DNA of 64,000 bases, taken from Sinorhizobium fredii. GTDB lineage: Bacteria > Pseudomonadota > Alphaproteobacteria > Rhizobiales > Rhizobiaceae. Under the pieces are notes generated by a model. The model was not told where the DNA came from. It did no database searches and saw only the letters and a list, made by a program, of their open reading frames with translations. Shown here one piece after another: positions 32,796 to 42,287 of this stretch; the first letter of the stretch is position 1; each line of letters starts with the position of its first letter. A program made the translations under genes and the position numbers. The DNA is taken from NCBI RefSeq assembly GCF_002944405.1, contig NZ_CP024310.1:868001-932000 (forward strand). Direction: 5' to 3'.

Positions 32796-32908
32796 CGTTG
32801 CGGAACCATGTTTCCCATGATGCCCAACACTATCCGCAAAGCCGCGGCCGGATCGAGACTCCCCTCAACAACATTCCGTGAAGCCAATGGCCGTAGCCGC
32901 CGCGAAAT

Positions 32909-34036
32909 TCAGCTTCGGCTCTCGGGATTGCGATGCCGCAAATGCCCGAAACGAAAGCGTCCGGCGGCGGCCGCGCGTACCATCATCATCTCGCCGATGG
33001 TTTCGTGGGTCATCAGGCCGACGAGGCGGTCCATGCTGTCCACGACCGCGACGGCAGGGGAGCTCGCCTCCTGCATGAGGCGGAGGCTTTCGTCGAGGCG
33101 CTTGCGATGGTGGATTCTCGGCACGTCACGGCGCATCGCCAGGACGACGGGCGTTGTCGCGCCCTTTTCCTTCAATGTACGGATCATATCGTCCCGGGTG
33201 AGCAGGCCCTCGAAATGCCCGGAGGCGTCGACCACGGGGAACTCGCGCTGCGTCGTCGCAAGCAGCGCTTCGATGGCCTCGTCGATGCTCGCCGTGCGGT
33301 CAAGCTTCGCGAATTCGGTAATCATTACGTCGCTCACCAGAACGCTGCCGGAAACTTCGCGGATCTGGGCGTTCTGCGCTTCCGCGGTCGCTGCCAGATA
33401 GACGAAGATTGCGATGAAGATCAGCAGCGGATTGTAGAACAGGCCGACGAAACCGAAGACGAAGGCGAGGCCCTGGCCGATCATTGCGGCGATCTGGGTG
33501 GCGCGCGGCCAGCTCAAGCGCGAGGCAAGCGCGGCGCGCAGGACGCGGCCGCCATCCATCGGAAAGGCCGGGATCATGTTGAAAAGTACCAGAAACACAT
33601 TCACCCCGGCGAGCCGCGCCAGAAAGCTCATATGCGGGTCCTCGATCCCGGCGATCTGCTCCAGGCCGATCGAGGTCCTGAGCACAAGAATGAGGACGCC
33701 GGCGATCGCCACGTTGACGAGCGGGCCGGCGATCGCGATCACGAATTCCGCCCCCGGCTCCTCCGGCATGCGCTCGAGCCGGGCGACACCGCCGATCGGA
33801 AGCAGGGTAATATCCGGCGTCTTGATGCCGAAATGGCGAGCCGCGGCAATGTGCCCGAATTCGTGCAGCACGACGCAGCCGAATACAGCCAGGACAAAGG
33901 CGATCCCTTCCAGCGCGGCCGGTGTACCGCCGATCCGGTAGTGCATCAGCCAGATCCAGACGAGCAGCAGCGCAAAGGTCACATGCACGCGGAGCGCGGT
34001 GCCGGCAATCGTCCCAATCCTGAATGACCAAGCCAT
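32909..34036 (-). CDS. Site-2 protease (M50) with CBS domain pair
   Basis: A 375-residue inner-membrane zinc protease. About residues 25-45 and 60-90 are membrane helices; the metal motif is H-E-F-G-H, the third ligand lies in NMIPAFPMDGGR (the family's N-x-P-D-G-G region), and a C-terminal pair of CBS domains (about 235-360) can bind adenosyl ligands. Similar proteins are known as Rip1-like or sporulation factor IVB-like peptidases. The start is taken at ATG 34036, with AGGAG a little far upstream. The substrate, often a membrane anti-sigma factor, is not identified here. Its neighbour at 31548 is an S41-like exported protein. Confidence 0.88.
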   Translation of the reverse strand: MAWSFRIGTIAGTALRVHVTFALLLVWIWLMHYRIGGTPAALEGIAFVLAVFGCVVLHEFGHIAAARHFGIKTPDITLLPIGGVARLERMPEEPGAEFVIAIAGPLVNVAIAGVLILVLRTSIGLEQIAGIEDPHMSFLARLAGVNVFLVLFNMIPAFPMDGGRVLRAALASRLSWPRATQIAAMIGQGLAFVFGFVGLFYNPLLIFIAIFVYLAATAEAQNAQIREVSGSVLVSDVMITEFAKLDRTASIDEAIEALLATTQREFPVVDASGHFEGLLTRDDMIRTLKEKGATTPVVLAMRRDVPRIHHRKRLDESLRLMQEASSPAVAVVDSMDRLVGLMTHETIGEMMMVRAAAAGRFRFGHLRHRNPESRS

Positions 34037-34248
34037 GCGCGATGCGCTCCTGCCGTACGGGTAAGACCGTGACCGAGTGTACGCTGCCGGCGGCGGCTTG
34101 GACATCGCCTCGATCGTCTACCGGGCGGCGGCGCAAACTCGAATGTACAATCAATGGCCGGCAGGTTCGTTCCCTGCGGCTGCCGAAGCGTCATCGGGAT
34201 TGATCGCGATCGATCTGCGTCTGACATCGCCCGGACGCGTGAACGCCC

Positions 34249-34551
34249 CTAATAGGCTCTTGCCGGGACAAAAAGACAGATCGTCCTTCCGCGGTCTTCG
34301 CCCGCCGCCGAGCACCAGTGATATTCGCCGTCCGGCGATATGCGGACCCTTCTGTCGGAATAGGGCAGGACCTCGCCGGTAGCGTTGATGATGTAGCCTT
34401 GGGGTCGTTCGCTTACGGCCGTCTGGTTGACGTGACGGCAGTCGAAGTTCGAACAGCAGGAGTTCGGATATTTCCAGCCGCTTGGCGCGTCATGGGCGTA
34501 AGCAAAGGTGGTCGTAGACAATCCGACGAGCAAAAAGAAAATTCCGCGCAT
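34249..34551 (-). CDS. Small exported protein, unknown function
   Basis: A 100-residue protein with a Sec signal peptide (about 1-20, RGIFFLLVGLSTTTFAYA). The mature part carries four cysteines: NSCCSNFDC and HWCSAAGEDRGRTICLF, a pattern resembling small periplasmic rhizobial proteins of unknown role. The ATG at 34551 follows AAGGAGATCGC, an excellent ribosome site; the longer open frame upstream lacks one. Nothing in the neighbourhood fixes a role. It faces away from the LacI gene at 34872. Confidence 0.75.
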   Translation of the reverse strand: MRGIFFLLVGLSTTTFAYAHDAPSGWKYPNSCCSNFDCRHVNQTAVSERPQGYIINATGEVLPYSDRRVRISPDGEYHWCSAAGEDRGRTICLFVPARAY

Positions 34552-34871
34552 TGCGATCTCCTTCTCCAGCAGGATGTCGAGAGAACGCGTTACATTCGAA
34601 ATCCGCTTTAACCATTGGAATCGAATAGCTTTTATGGGCTCGGGATCGAGCCCCCGCAAAAACACTGCGATCGGCAAGGACAGTCGCCAATTCCCCAACG
34701 AGAGCCACTGGTTCGGACCCGACGGCGTTCGCTGGTGCTTACAAACGGTGGGATCATCCAAATTGATCCACATCAGCGCCGTACATTTCAAATTCGGCGA
34801 ATTCACGTCTTGGCGCTGCAATTGGTGCCAGCAGCCACCTCTTGATTGTGACGAGGCAGGTTGCGGCCCAC
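34552..34871. other. Intergenic region between the small exported protein and a LacI gene
   Basis: About 320 bases without a convincing gene. The stretch is less GC-rich than its surroundings. It holds a 7-base hairpin (GGGCTCG and CGAGCCC at 34636-34653), and it should contain the promoter of the exported protein. The open frames crossing it have no ribosome site or recognisable similarity. Confidence 0.5.
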
Positions 34872-35909
34872 TCAGGACTGCTGGATATGGAGGGCGTCGC
34901 TGGCGCCTTCGACAAGCTCCATCGGCCAGAGCTTGCTCGCCGTCCCATGCGGATAATGCTCGCGGAAGGCCGGCATGGTCGAGAGCAGCGTTTCGGCCAG
35001 GGCTACGCCGAGATCGCGCAGCGATAGCCGAAAGCAGGTGAGCGAGGGTGAGAGGAACTGCGCATGCGGGCTGTAGCGTCCGATGACCGCGATATCGCGT
35101 CCGGGCTTCACGCCTGCCTCCGAAAGCGCCCGGTAAAAACCGATCGAGATCGTCTCGTTGATCAGCACGATGGCGGTCGGGCGCTCGTCGAGTGAGAGAA
35201 GTTCGCGGCCGATCTCATATCCGCCCGCTTCATTGGGCGTGGACCGGAAGATCAATTCCTCGTCAAGCGTTAGTCCGTGGGCGGCCAGCGCCTCGCGGCA
35301 GCGTTCGACGAAGACATAGCCGAGATTGACGTCGTCATGCGGGCGCGTGACGGCGATGCGGCGATGGCCGCGCGCCACCAGCCGGTCGATGGACGCCTGC
35401 GCCATGCCCTCGAAATCGAGATCGAGCCAGGGCTGGCCGGCATCCGTCAGGGTCCGGCCAAGGGTGACAAAGGGAATGTTGCGCTCGGACAGAAGCTCGA
35501 CACGGGCATCGTGCCGTTGCGTCGCCGAGAGGATCATCCCGTCGGCAAAGCCGCGGGTCACCACGCGGCGCAGATAATCCGCCGGGTCCTCCTGCGACGA
35601 GCAGAGCAGCGCGACGAGATCGAGCTTGTGCCTGGCGAAGACCGCCTGCACCCCGTCGAAGACGCTCATGAAGAACGTGTCGCCTTGACCGGTGATCTCC
35701 GTACCGGTCTGCATCATGAAACCGATGATGTTGGTCGTGCCCTGGCGCAGGCTTCGCCCCGACTGGTTCGGCACATAGCCGAGTTCCTTGGCCGCCGCCA
35801 GCACCCGCCGGCGCGTCTCCTCGTTGACATCCGGGCGACCGTTCAGTGCTCGGGAAACCGTTCCAATCGAGATGTCGAGATGCTGCGCAAGCCGCCGAAT
35901 GCCCTTCAT
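34872..35909 (-). CDS. LacI-family regulator of the sugar operon at 36044
   Basis: A 345-residue LacI/GalR regulator. The helix-turn-helix is residues about 3-25 (GIRRLAQHLDISIGTVSRAL, followed by NGRPDV) and the hinge is around 45-58; the rest is a periplasmic-binding-protein-like ligand domain with YVPNQSGRSLR at its start. The ATG at 35909 begins MKGIRRLAQHL. A perfect palindromic operator (35985-36000) lies in the shared promoter, 75 bases upstream. It most likely represses the divergent operon 36044-42287 until a sugar binds. Confidence 0.92.
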   Translation of the reverse strand: MKGIRRLAQHLDISIGTVSRALNGRPDVNEETRRRVLAAAKELGYVPNQSGRSLRQGTTNIIGFMMQTGTEITGQGDTFFMSVFDGVQAVFARHKLDLVALLCSSQEDPADYLRRVVTRGFADGMILSATQRHDARVELLSERNIPFVTLGRTLTDAGQPWLDLDFEGMAQASIDRLVARGHRRIAVTRPHDDVNLGYVFVERCREALAAHGLTLDEELIFRSTPNEAGGYEIGRELLSLDERPTAIVLINETISIGFYRALSEAGVKPGRDIAVIGRYSPHAQFLSPSLTCFRLSLRDLGVALAETLLSTMPAFREHYPHGTASKLWPMELVEGASDALHIQQS

Positions 35910-35955
35910 TGCCGGAGTGTTTCCTCCTCTGCCGCTTGCCGTTCCCGATTCCCTA

Positions 35956-36000
35956 TTGACATGTTTCGGAAACTCCGCATAGTTCCGTAAACGTTTACGG
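35956..36000 (+). promoter_or_regulatory. Promoter and LacI operator for the 36044 operon
   Basis: A perfect -35 box TTGACA is at 35956-35961. With a 16-base spacer a CATAGT at 35978-35983 can act as -10. The 16-base palindrome CCGTAAACGTTTACGG at 35985-36000 sits right at the expected start of transcription; its A-A-A-C-G-T-T-T core is typical of LacI-family operators. The LacI gene just upstream is the obvious binder. Confidence 0.85.
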
Positions 36001-36043
36001 AGGCCGATACAAGGCGAAATCGTCATCGTTCGGGAGGAGAAGC

Positions 36044-37072
36044 GTGATCTTGCGCGCAGTTCTATGCGGGTGCGGAGCCATGGCCAGAGGCTGGGTGAGG
36101 GCGATCGCCGCCAACCCCGATCTCCGGTCGGAGATCCGGTTCGTCGGGCTTGTCGACGTCAAGCTGGAGGTCGCCACCGCGCTTGCCGCCGAGTTCGATC
36201 TTCAGGACGTCGTCATCGGACCCGATCTCGACGCGGTGCTGGCTGAAACGAAGCCGGACATCCTCTTCGATATCGTCGTACCGGCTGCGCGTCGCGACGT
36301 GGTCGCGGCCGGATTCCGGCATGGCTGCCACGTTCTGAGCGAGAAGCCGATGGCCGCTTCGCTGGCGGACGGCCGGGAGTTAATCCGTCTCGCCGATGAG
36401 GCGGGGAAGCTGCATGCGGTCGTGCAGAACCGCCGCTTCATCTCGGGTGTGCGCCGGATCCGCCGTTTCGTCGACGAGGGTGCACTCGGAGAACTCACCG
36501 GCATCCACTGCGACTTCTTCATCGGTGCCCATTTCGGCGGATTCCGGGAAGAAATGGAGCACGTGCTGCTTCTGGACATGGCAATCCACACGTTCGACGC
36601 CGCCCGCTTCATCGCAGACAAGAAGCCGCTTGCCGTTTATTGCTATGAGGAGAACCCGCGCGGCTCCTGGTATCGTCACGGCGCGGCCGCGACGGCGATC
36701 TTCGAACTTTCGGATGACGTGACCTTTACCTACCGCGGCTCCTGGTGCGCCGAAGGCGCCAATACGAGCTGGGAGAGCGCCTGGCGGATCACCGGGACGC
36801 GGGGCACCCTGCTTTGGGATGGCGCCGAGAGCTTCCATGCCCATACGGTCGCGGGCGGCGAAGGCCTGCTACGCGAACCGCTGCCGCTCGAAATCCCGGA
36901 ACCCTCCGACCCGCGGCAGACGCACGGGCATGTCAGCGTGATTGCCGATTTCGTCGCATCTATCCGCAGTGGGCAGAAGCCGGAAACGGCGAGCGACGAC
37001 AATATCAACAGCCTTGCCATGGTGTTCGCGGCGATCGAGAGCGCCCGCACCCGGCAGCGCGTGACAATCTGA
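36044..37072 (+). CDS. Gfo/Idh/MocA-family oxidoreductase
   Basis: A 342-residue NAD(P)-dependent sugar or polyol dehydrogenase. The N-terminal Rossmann motif is CGCGAMARGW (about 8-17), and the family motif E-K-P-M-A is near residue 104. The C-terminal half is the beta-sheet substrate domain. It starts with GTG at 36044, after GGGAGGAGAAGC. It is the first gene of the LacI-regulated operon and probably oxidises or isomerises the imported sugar together with the next gene's enzyme. Specific substrate unknown; inositol and inosose are family options. Confidence 0.9.
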   Translation: MILRAVLCGCGAMARGWVRAIAANPDLRSEIRFVGLVDVKLEVATALAAEFDLQDVVIGPDLDAVLAETKPDILFDIVVPAARRDVVAAGFRHGCHVLSEKPMAASLADGRELIRLADEAGKLHAVVQNRRFISGVRRIRRFVDEGALGELTGIHCDFFIGAHFGGFREEMEHVLLLDMAIHTFDAARFIADKKPLAVYCYEENPRGSWYRHGAAATAIFELSDDVTFTYRGSWCAEGANTSWESAWRITGTRGTLLWDGAESFHAHTVAGGEGLLREPLPLEIPEPSDPRQTHGHVSVIADFVASIRSGQKPETASDDNINSLAMVFAAIESARTRQRVTI

Positions 37073-37084
37073 GCGAGGCATTTG

Positions 37085-37987
37085 ATGAGCAATCCAGCCA
37101 AGTCCATTCGCATCGGCACAATGGTCAGCGCCACCAAGGGCGAGGCGGCGAAGCGCATCGCCGAGATCGCTGACCTCGGCTTCGAGAGTTTCGAGCCGTT
37201 CTTCTGGCAGACGACCAACGGGCAGGATCTCGCCGAGTTGGGCAAACGTTGCCGCGAGGCGATCGGCGATCGCGACATCACCATCTCGACGCTTGGCATG
37301 TTCGGCAATCCTCTCGAGGAGACCGACATCGACCTGCAGACGCTTCAAGGCTGGAAGGCCTGCATCGACAATGCCCACCATTTCGGGGCGACCTGCGTCG
37401 CCGGATTCACCGGCCGCATTCGCAACCGGCCGCTCACCGACAGCCTGCCGCGTTACCGGAAGGTTTGGCGGGAGCTTGCAGCGCGTGCCGCCGACAGGGG
37501 CGTCAAGATTGCCTTCGAGAACTGCGCTATGGACGGCAACTGGGCGACGGGCGACTGGAACATCGCACACAATCCCGACGCCTGGGAACTGATCTTCAAC
37601 GAGACGCCGGACGACCACATCGGGCTCGAATGGGAGCCCTGCCACCAGATGGTCTACTTGATCGAGCCATTGCCGCAGATCCGCAAATGGGCACACAAGA
37701 TTTTTCACGTGCACGGCAAGGACGCGACGATCCGCTGGGACGTCATCCGCGAGCACGGGATATTCGGCAAGGAGAAGTTCGTCTTCATGCGCACGCCTGG
37801 CTTCGGTGACAGCAACTGGACCGACATCATTTCCGAGTTGAGGCTCGCCGGCTGGTCCGGCTCGATCGATATCGAAGGCTGGCACGATCCGGTCTATCGC
37901 GACGCGTTGGAAATGACCGGCCAGGTGCACGCGCTCAATTACCTGAAGACCTGCCGGGGAGGTGACTTCGTCGCCGATCCTGCCTGA
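37085..37987 (+). CDS. Sugar phosphate isomerase/epimerase (TIM barrel)
   Basis: A 300-residue protein of the AP-endonuclease 2-like isomerase family. It has ENCAMD (residues about 145-150), a glutamate in IGLEWEPCHQM, a metal-region histidine in FHVHGKDATI, and a late DIEGWHDPVY, the pattern of metal-binding TIM-barrel isomerases. The ATG at 37085 is used; a TTG directly before it is less likely. It follows the dehydrogenase by 12 bases and precedes the importer genes. It probably isomerises the oxidised sugar or an inosose. Confidence 0.87.
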   Translation: MSNPAKSIRIGTMVSATKGEAAKRIAEIADLGFESFEPFFWQTTNGQDLAELGKRCREAIGDRDITISTLGMFGNPLEETDIDLQTLQGWKACIDNAHHFGATCVAGFTGRIRNRPLTDSLPRYRKVWRELAARAADRGVKIAFENCAMDGNWATGDWNIAHNPDAWELIFNETPDDHIGLEWEPCHQMVYLIEPLPQIRKWAHKIFHVHGKDATIRWDVIREHGIFGKEKFVFMRTPGFGDSNWTDIISELRLAGWSGSIDIEGWHDPVYRDALEMTGQVHALNYLKTCRGGDFVADPA

Positions 37988-38050
37988 GGCATGCCCGACG
38001 GCCGGCGTGGAGGATGCCGGCCGCGGGTCAACGATTGAGAGGAGGAGACC

Positions 38051-39286
38051 ATGGGTATCAGCAGATATGCAATGCTGGGCGCATTCGCCCTTGCCAGCCT
38101 TTCCTTGCCGGCCTTGTCCGCAAGTGCGGAAGATGTGACCATTAGCGTCTGGTCGCTCGACAGGGACATCCAGCCGGCGCCGAACTTGATAAAAGATTTC
38201 AACAAACTCAACACGGGAATTAAAGTCGAATATCGGCAGATCCAGTTTGATGACGTGGTCAGCGAGGCAATGCGCGCCTATTCAACCGGACAGGCGCCGG
38301 ATATCATCGCGGTCGATAATCCCGAACACGCGCTCTTCTCCTCGCGCGGCGCCTTTCTCGATCTCACCGACATGATCGCGAAATCCTCGGTGGTCAAGCC
38401 GGAGAACTATTTTCCAGGACCGCTCGCCTCGGTGACTTGGGACGGCAAGTATTACGGCATTCCGAAGGCGACCAACACGATCGCGCTTTACTACAACAAG
38501 GACATGTTCAAGGCGAAAGGCCTTGATCCGAACAAGCCGCCGCAGACCTGGGACGAACTGGTGGAGGCGGCGCGCAAGCTGAACGACCCGGCCGCGAACG
38601 TATACGGCCTTGCCTTCTCCGCCAAGGCAAACGAGGAGGGAACCTTCCAGTTTCTGCCCTGGGCGCAGATGGCCGGCACCAGCTACGACAACATCAACTC
38701 CGAGGGTGCGGTGAAGGCGCTCGAGATCTGGAAGACCATTCTCGACGAGAAGCTCGCTTCTCCCGATACGCTTACGCGCGGCCAATGGGATTCGACCGGC
38801 ACATTCAACTCGGGCAATGCGGCGATGGCGATTTCCGGCCCATGGGAACTTGACCGCATGATCAAGGAGGCGAAGTTCGACTGGGGCGTCGCACTGCTGC
38901 CGGTGCCGCAAGTGGGCGCCGAGCGCTCCTCTGCCATGGGTGACTTCAACTGGGCGATCTTCTCGAGCACCAAGCATCCGGAAGAAGCTTTCAAGGTGTT
39001 GGAATACTTCGTTTCGCAGGATGATAGGATGTTCAAGGATTTTGGGCAGTTGCCGGCCCGCTCCGATATCGCTATTCCGCCGACCGGCGGCGAACCGCTC
39101 AAGGACGCGGCGCTCAAGGTATTCCTCGAACAGTTGAAATACGCCAAGCCGCGCGGTCCGCATCCGGAGTGGCCGAAGATCTCCAAGGCTATCCAGGACG
39201 CTATCCAGGCGGCCTTGACCGGCCAGATGAGTTCCAAGGACGCGCTCGATCAGGCTGCCGAAAAGATTAAGTCGGTTCTGGGCTGA
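38051..39286 (+). CDS. Sugar ABC transporter solute-binding protein (MalE/UgpB type)
   Basis: A 411-residue periplasmic protein of family 1 extracellular binding proteins. The signal peptide spans about 1-26 ([16 protein letters not shown]) with cleavage before EDVTISVWS. Recognised segments are [40 protein letters not shown] and [33 protein letters not shown] ribosome site precedes ATG 38051. A strong hairpin at 39361 follows. Likely ligands are sugars or sugar alcohols. Confidence 0.92.
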   Translation: MGISRYAMLGAFALASLSLPALSASAEDVTISVWSLDRDIQPAPNLIKDFNKLNTGIKVEYRQIQFDDVVSEAMRAYSTGQAPDIIAVDNPEHALFSSRGAFLDLTDMIAKSSVVKPENYFPGPLASVTWDGKYYGIPKATNTIALYYNKDMFKAKGLDPNKPPQTWDELVEAARKLNDPAANVYGLAFSAKANEEGTFQFLPWAQMAGTSYDNINSEGAVKALEIWKTILDEKLASPDTLTRGQWDSTGTFNSGNAAMAISGPWELDRMIKEAKFDWGVALLPVPQVGAERSSAMGDFNWAIFSSTKHPEEAFKVLEYFVSQDDRMFKDFGQLPARSDIAIPPTGGEPLKDAALKVFLEQLKYAKPRGPHPEWPKISKAIQDAIQAALTGQMSSKDALDQAAEKIKSVLG

Positions 39287-39360
39287 CTAGCGTCCGCCGC
39301 TCCCGCGGGCGGCGCATTCGTCGGCGGGTCATTGCATCCGCCTCGAGTTTCCTCCCGAGA

Positions 39361-39393
39361 GAGGCGATCTGCGGCTTCGGCCGAGATCGCCTC
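39361..39393 (+). other. Intercistronic hairpin between binding-protein and permease genes
   Basis: A perfect 10-base stem, GAGGCGATCT and AGATCGCCTC, around a 13-base loop lies in the 126-base gap between the binding-protein gene and the first permease gene. There is no T run. It parallels hairpins after two other binding-protein genes here (11518 and 46838). Confidence 0.78.
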
Positions 39394-39412
39394 CGGGGAT
39401 GGGGGATAGCCA

Positions 39413-40315
39413 ATGAAGAAAATACTAGCCAGCGTCACGGACGGAAAAGGCTTCGACATCGGCCTCGTTCTGCTACCGCTCGCCTTCCTGTTCGTCATGT
39501 CCGGGCTGCCGCTCGTCTACAACGTCTTGATGAGCTTCCAGGAAGTGGACATGTTTAGCCTGGGCACCTTCGCCCGGCCTTTCGTCGGCTTCAAGAATTA
39601 CGTCGACCTGTTCTCGCAACCCGAAACCCGGCCCATCCTCGTCAATACCGCGCTTTTCGTCAGCGCTTCGATCGCCGGCCAGTTCCTCATCGGCTTCGCC
39701 CTCGCCCTGTTCTTCTGGATGAACTTTCCAGGAGCGTCCTGGATGCGCGGCCTCTTTCTCGTCTCCTGGGTGATGCCCGGTCTGGTCGTCGGCGCCATCT
39801 GGAACTGGATCCTTTCCGGCGATTTCGGCGTGCTCAACTTCTTCCTGCGGGAGATAGGCATCATCGAAGGCAATATCTTCTGGCGCTCCGATCCGCACTA
39901 TTCGCTCTGGGCGGTGATCATCGCCAATATCTGGCTCGGCACCTCCTTCAACATGATCCTTCTTTCGGTCGGTTTGTCGGGCATACCGAAGGACCTTTTC
40001 GAGGCGGCCGAGCTCGATGGAGCGAACGCATTGCAGCGCTTCTTCACGATCACCCTGCCGATGATGCGTTCGACGATCGGCGCAATCATCGCGCTCGGCC
40101 TGATCTTCACTCTGCAGCAGTTCGACCTCTTCGCCGGCATTACCTCGGGCGGGCCGAACAACTCGTCCAACGTGACGCAGTATTGGGCTTGGGACCTTTC
40201 ATTCCGGCAATACGACTTTGCCAAGGGGGCGACGATCTCGGTGATCATGATCGTCTTCGTGATGCTCGCTTCCATTGTTTATGTGCGCTCCACCCGCCAC
40301 GAGGTCCGAGGATGA
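39413..40315 (+). CDS. Sugar ABC transporter permease (MalF type)
   Basis: A 300-residue inner-membrane permease with about six helices (first near 20-42) and the EAA loop FEAAELDGANALQRFFTITLP near residue 195. It forms the pore with the permease at 40312, which it overlaps by four bases (ATGA). Confidence 0.92.
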   Translation: MKKILASVTDGKGFDIGLVLLPLAFLFVMSGLPLVYNVLMSFQEVDMFSLGTFARPFVGFKNYVDLFSQPETRPILVNTALFVSASIAGQFLIGFALALFFWMNFPGASWMRGLFLVSWVMPGLVVGAIWNWILSGDFGVLNFFLREIGIIEGNIFWRSDPHYSLWAVIIANIWLGTSFNMILLSVGLSGIPKDLFEAAELDGANALQRFFTITLPMMRSTIGAIIALGLIFTLQQFDLFAGITSGGPNNSSNVTQYWAWDLSFRQYDFAKGATISVIMIVFVMLASIVYVRSTRHEVRG

Positions 40316-41139
40316 CCGACGATTTCCGCAATCGGCTGATGTTTGCCGTCGCGCTCGTTCTGGCGGCCATCTACCTTTTCCCGCTCTATTGGATGTATAT
40401 CACTGCGCTGAAAACCGGTTCGGCGATGTTCGCAACGCCGCCGAAATTCCTGCCGAGCGATCCCCAATGGAACATCTACGAGTTCGTCTGGCAAAGCCGC
40501 AATATGGGACGCTACCTGTGGAACTCGCTGGTCATCGCCTTCGGCGCCGTTTCGCTGATCGCGGTGCTCGGCGTCGGCTGCGCCTATGTGCTGGCGCGCT
40601 ACCGCAATGTCTGGGTGGACATCGGACTGTTCCTGATCCTGATGCTTCAGGTGCTGCCGGCCTCGCTGATGGTGACGCCGATCTTCGTTGGCTTCTCGCA
40701 ATTCGGCCTGCTCGACACGCCGCGGCTTGCCGTCATTCTGGCGATCGCCGCAAAGAGCATGCCGTTCTTCGTCGTGCTCGTACGGGCTACCTTCATGAGT
40801 GTGCCGATGGAACTCGAGGAGGCGGCGCTGGTCGACGGCAATTCACGCATCGGCGCGTTCTTCAACATCGTGCTGCCGCTTGCAAGAAACGGCATCCTTG
40901 TTAGCGCCATTCTGATCTTCATGCAGGCCTTCGGCGAGTTCGTCTATTCGAAATCGATGATCCAGGCGGTCGAACTGCAGCCGGCGAGCGTCGGTCTCAA
41001 CTCGTTCATGGGGCCGAACACCAATGAATGGAACAACATCATGGCTTATGCCACGATCTATGTGACGCCTGTCCTCGCCGTCTTCGTCCTCTTGCAGCGC
41101 CGCATCGTTTCCGGCCTCACTTCGGGAGCCCTCAAATGA
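40312..41139 (+). CDS. Sugar ABC transporter permease (MalG type)
   Basis: A 275-residue inner-membrane permease. N-terminal helix at about residues 10-30, then PPKFLPSDPQWNIYEFVW and NSLVIAFGAVSLIAVLGVGCAYVL, typical of MalG. The EAA loop is EEAALVDGNSRIGAFFNIVLPL near residue 180. It overlaps the ATPase start (ATGA at 41136). Confidence 0.92.
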   Translation: MTDDFRNRLMFAVALVLAAIYLFPLYWMYITALKTGSAMFATPPKFLPSDPQWNIYEFVWQSRNMGRYLWNSLVIAFGAVSLIAVLGVGCAYVLARYRNVWVDIGLFLILMLQVLPASLMVTPIFVGFSQFGLLDTPRLAVILAIAAKSMPFFVVLVRATFMSVPMELEEAALVDGNSRIGAFFNIVLPLARNGILVSAILIFMQAFGEFVYSKSMIQAVELQPASVGLNSFMGPNTNEWNNIMAYATIYVTPVLAVFVLLQRRIVSGLTSGALK

Positions 41140-42287
41140 CCCTCCAGATCGAGCTCAACGGCGTCAACAAATATTATGGTGCCTTTCATGCGCTGAAGGA
41201 CATCAAACTTGCGATAGAGGAGGGTACCTTCGTCGCCCTCGTCGGCCCGTCGGGCTGCGGCAAGTCCACCCTGCTGCGATCGCTCGCCGGCCTCGAGAAG
41301 ATCTCGACCGGCGAGATGAAGATCGCCGGCCAGCGGATGAACGACGTTCCGCCGCGCAAGCGCGACGTCGCGATGGTCTTCCAGTCCTATGCGCTCTACC
41401 CGCACATGACCGTAGAGGAGAACCTCACCTATAGCCTGCGCATTCGCGGCGTAAAAAAGGCGGAGGCCCGCAAGGCAGCTGAAGAGGTGGCGGCGACGAC
41501 GGGCCTTTCGCACCTGATGAAGCGCTATCCGCGGGAGCTGTCGGGTGGTCAGCGGCAGCGCGTTGCGATGAGCCGCGCCATCATCCGCCATCCAAAGGCC
41601 TTCCTGTTCGACGAGCCGCTCTCGAACCTCGACGCAGCCCTTCGCGTCCACATGCGCAAGGAGATCCGGGCGCTGCACGATCGGCTGCATGCCACATCAG
41701 TTTATGTCACTCATGATCAGATCGAGGCAATGACCATGGCTGACCACGTCGTCGTCATGCGCGACGGCGTGATCGAGCAGCAGGGGCGGCCACTCGACCT
41801 CTATGACAAACCTGCCAACCGCTTCGTTGCCGGCTTCATCGGATCGCCGGCGATGAATTTCATCCCGGCGATCGTCGGGGAGGGCGGCGAGGATGCGGTC
41901 CTCGATTTCGGCTGTACGCGGGCGCGGCTGGCGCTCGACTCGCGCCTCGCACCCGGCCTCGCCGTCACCGTCGGCATCCGCCCGGAGCATGTCCGAATCG
42001 TCGCCCCCGGCGAAGGGGCATTCGATGTCCCGGTCGGCATTGTCGAATCGACCGGCTCGGTTACCTACGTCACTGCCGCGACGCAGCCCGAATTGACCGT
42101 CGTCGAAACCGGACGCGGAGAGGTGAAAAGCGGCGACGTCATCGGCCTTGCGATCAATCCGCAGCAACTGCATCTGTTCGATGCGGAAACGGGAACGCGG
42201 ATCGAAGGGGAAGGCGGTCGCGCGAACCTCCGATTTGTGCCGCGCGCTGCCCCTCATCCCGCTGCCGCGACCTTCTCCCCGTTTTGA
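41136..42287 (+). CDS. Sugar ABC transporter ATP-binding protein (UgpC/MalK type)
   Basis: A 383-residue ATPase: Walker A GPSGCGKST (about 36-44), signature LSGGQRQRVAMSRAI, Walker B AFLFDEPLSNLDA, H-loop THDQIEAM, then a C-terminal TOBE domain. The last dozen codons (AAPHPAAATFSPF) come from a rhizobial palindromic repeat that begins at 42247. The tail is therefore probably not part of the ancestral protein. It ends the LacI-controlled operon. Confidence 0.92.
   Translation: MTLQIELNGVNKYYGAFHALKDIKLAIEEGTFVALVGPSGCGKSTLLRSLAGLEKISTGEMKIAGQRMNDVPPRKRDVAMVFQSYALYPHMTVEENLTYSLRIRGVKKAEARKAAEEVAATTGLSHLMKRYPRELSGGQRQRVAMSRAIIRHPKAFLFDEPLSNLDAALRVHMRKEIRALHDRLHATSVYVTHDQIEAMTMADHVVVMRDGVIEQQGRPLDLYDKPANRFVAGFIGSPAMNFIPAIVGEGGEDAVLDFGCTRARLALDSRLAPGLAVTVGIRPEHVRIVAPGEGAFDVPVGIVESTGSVTYVTAATQPELTVVETGRGEVKSGDVIGLAINPQQLHLFDAETGTRIEGEGGRANLRFVPRAAPHPAAATFSPF

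Noticed and set aside
34552..34821. N-terminal extension of the small exported protein
   Set aside because: The signal peptide begins at the ATG at 34551, directly after AAGGAG; the extension would bury it.
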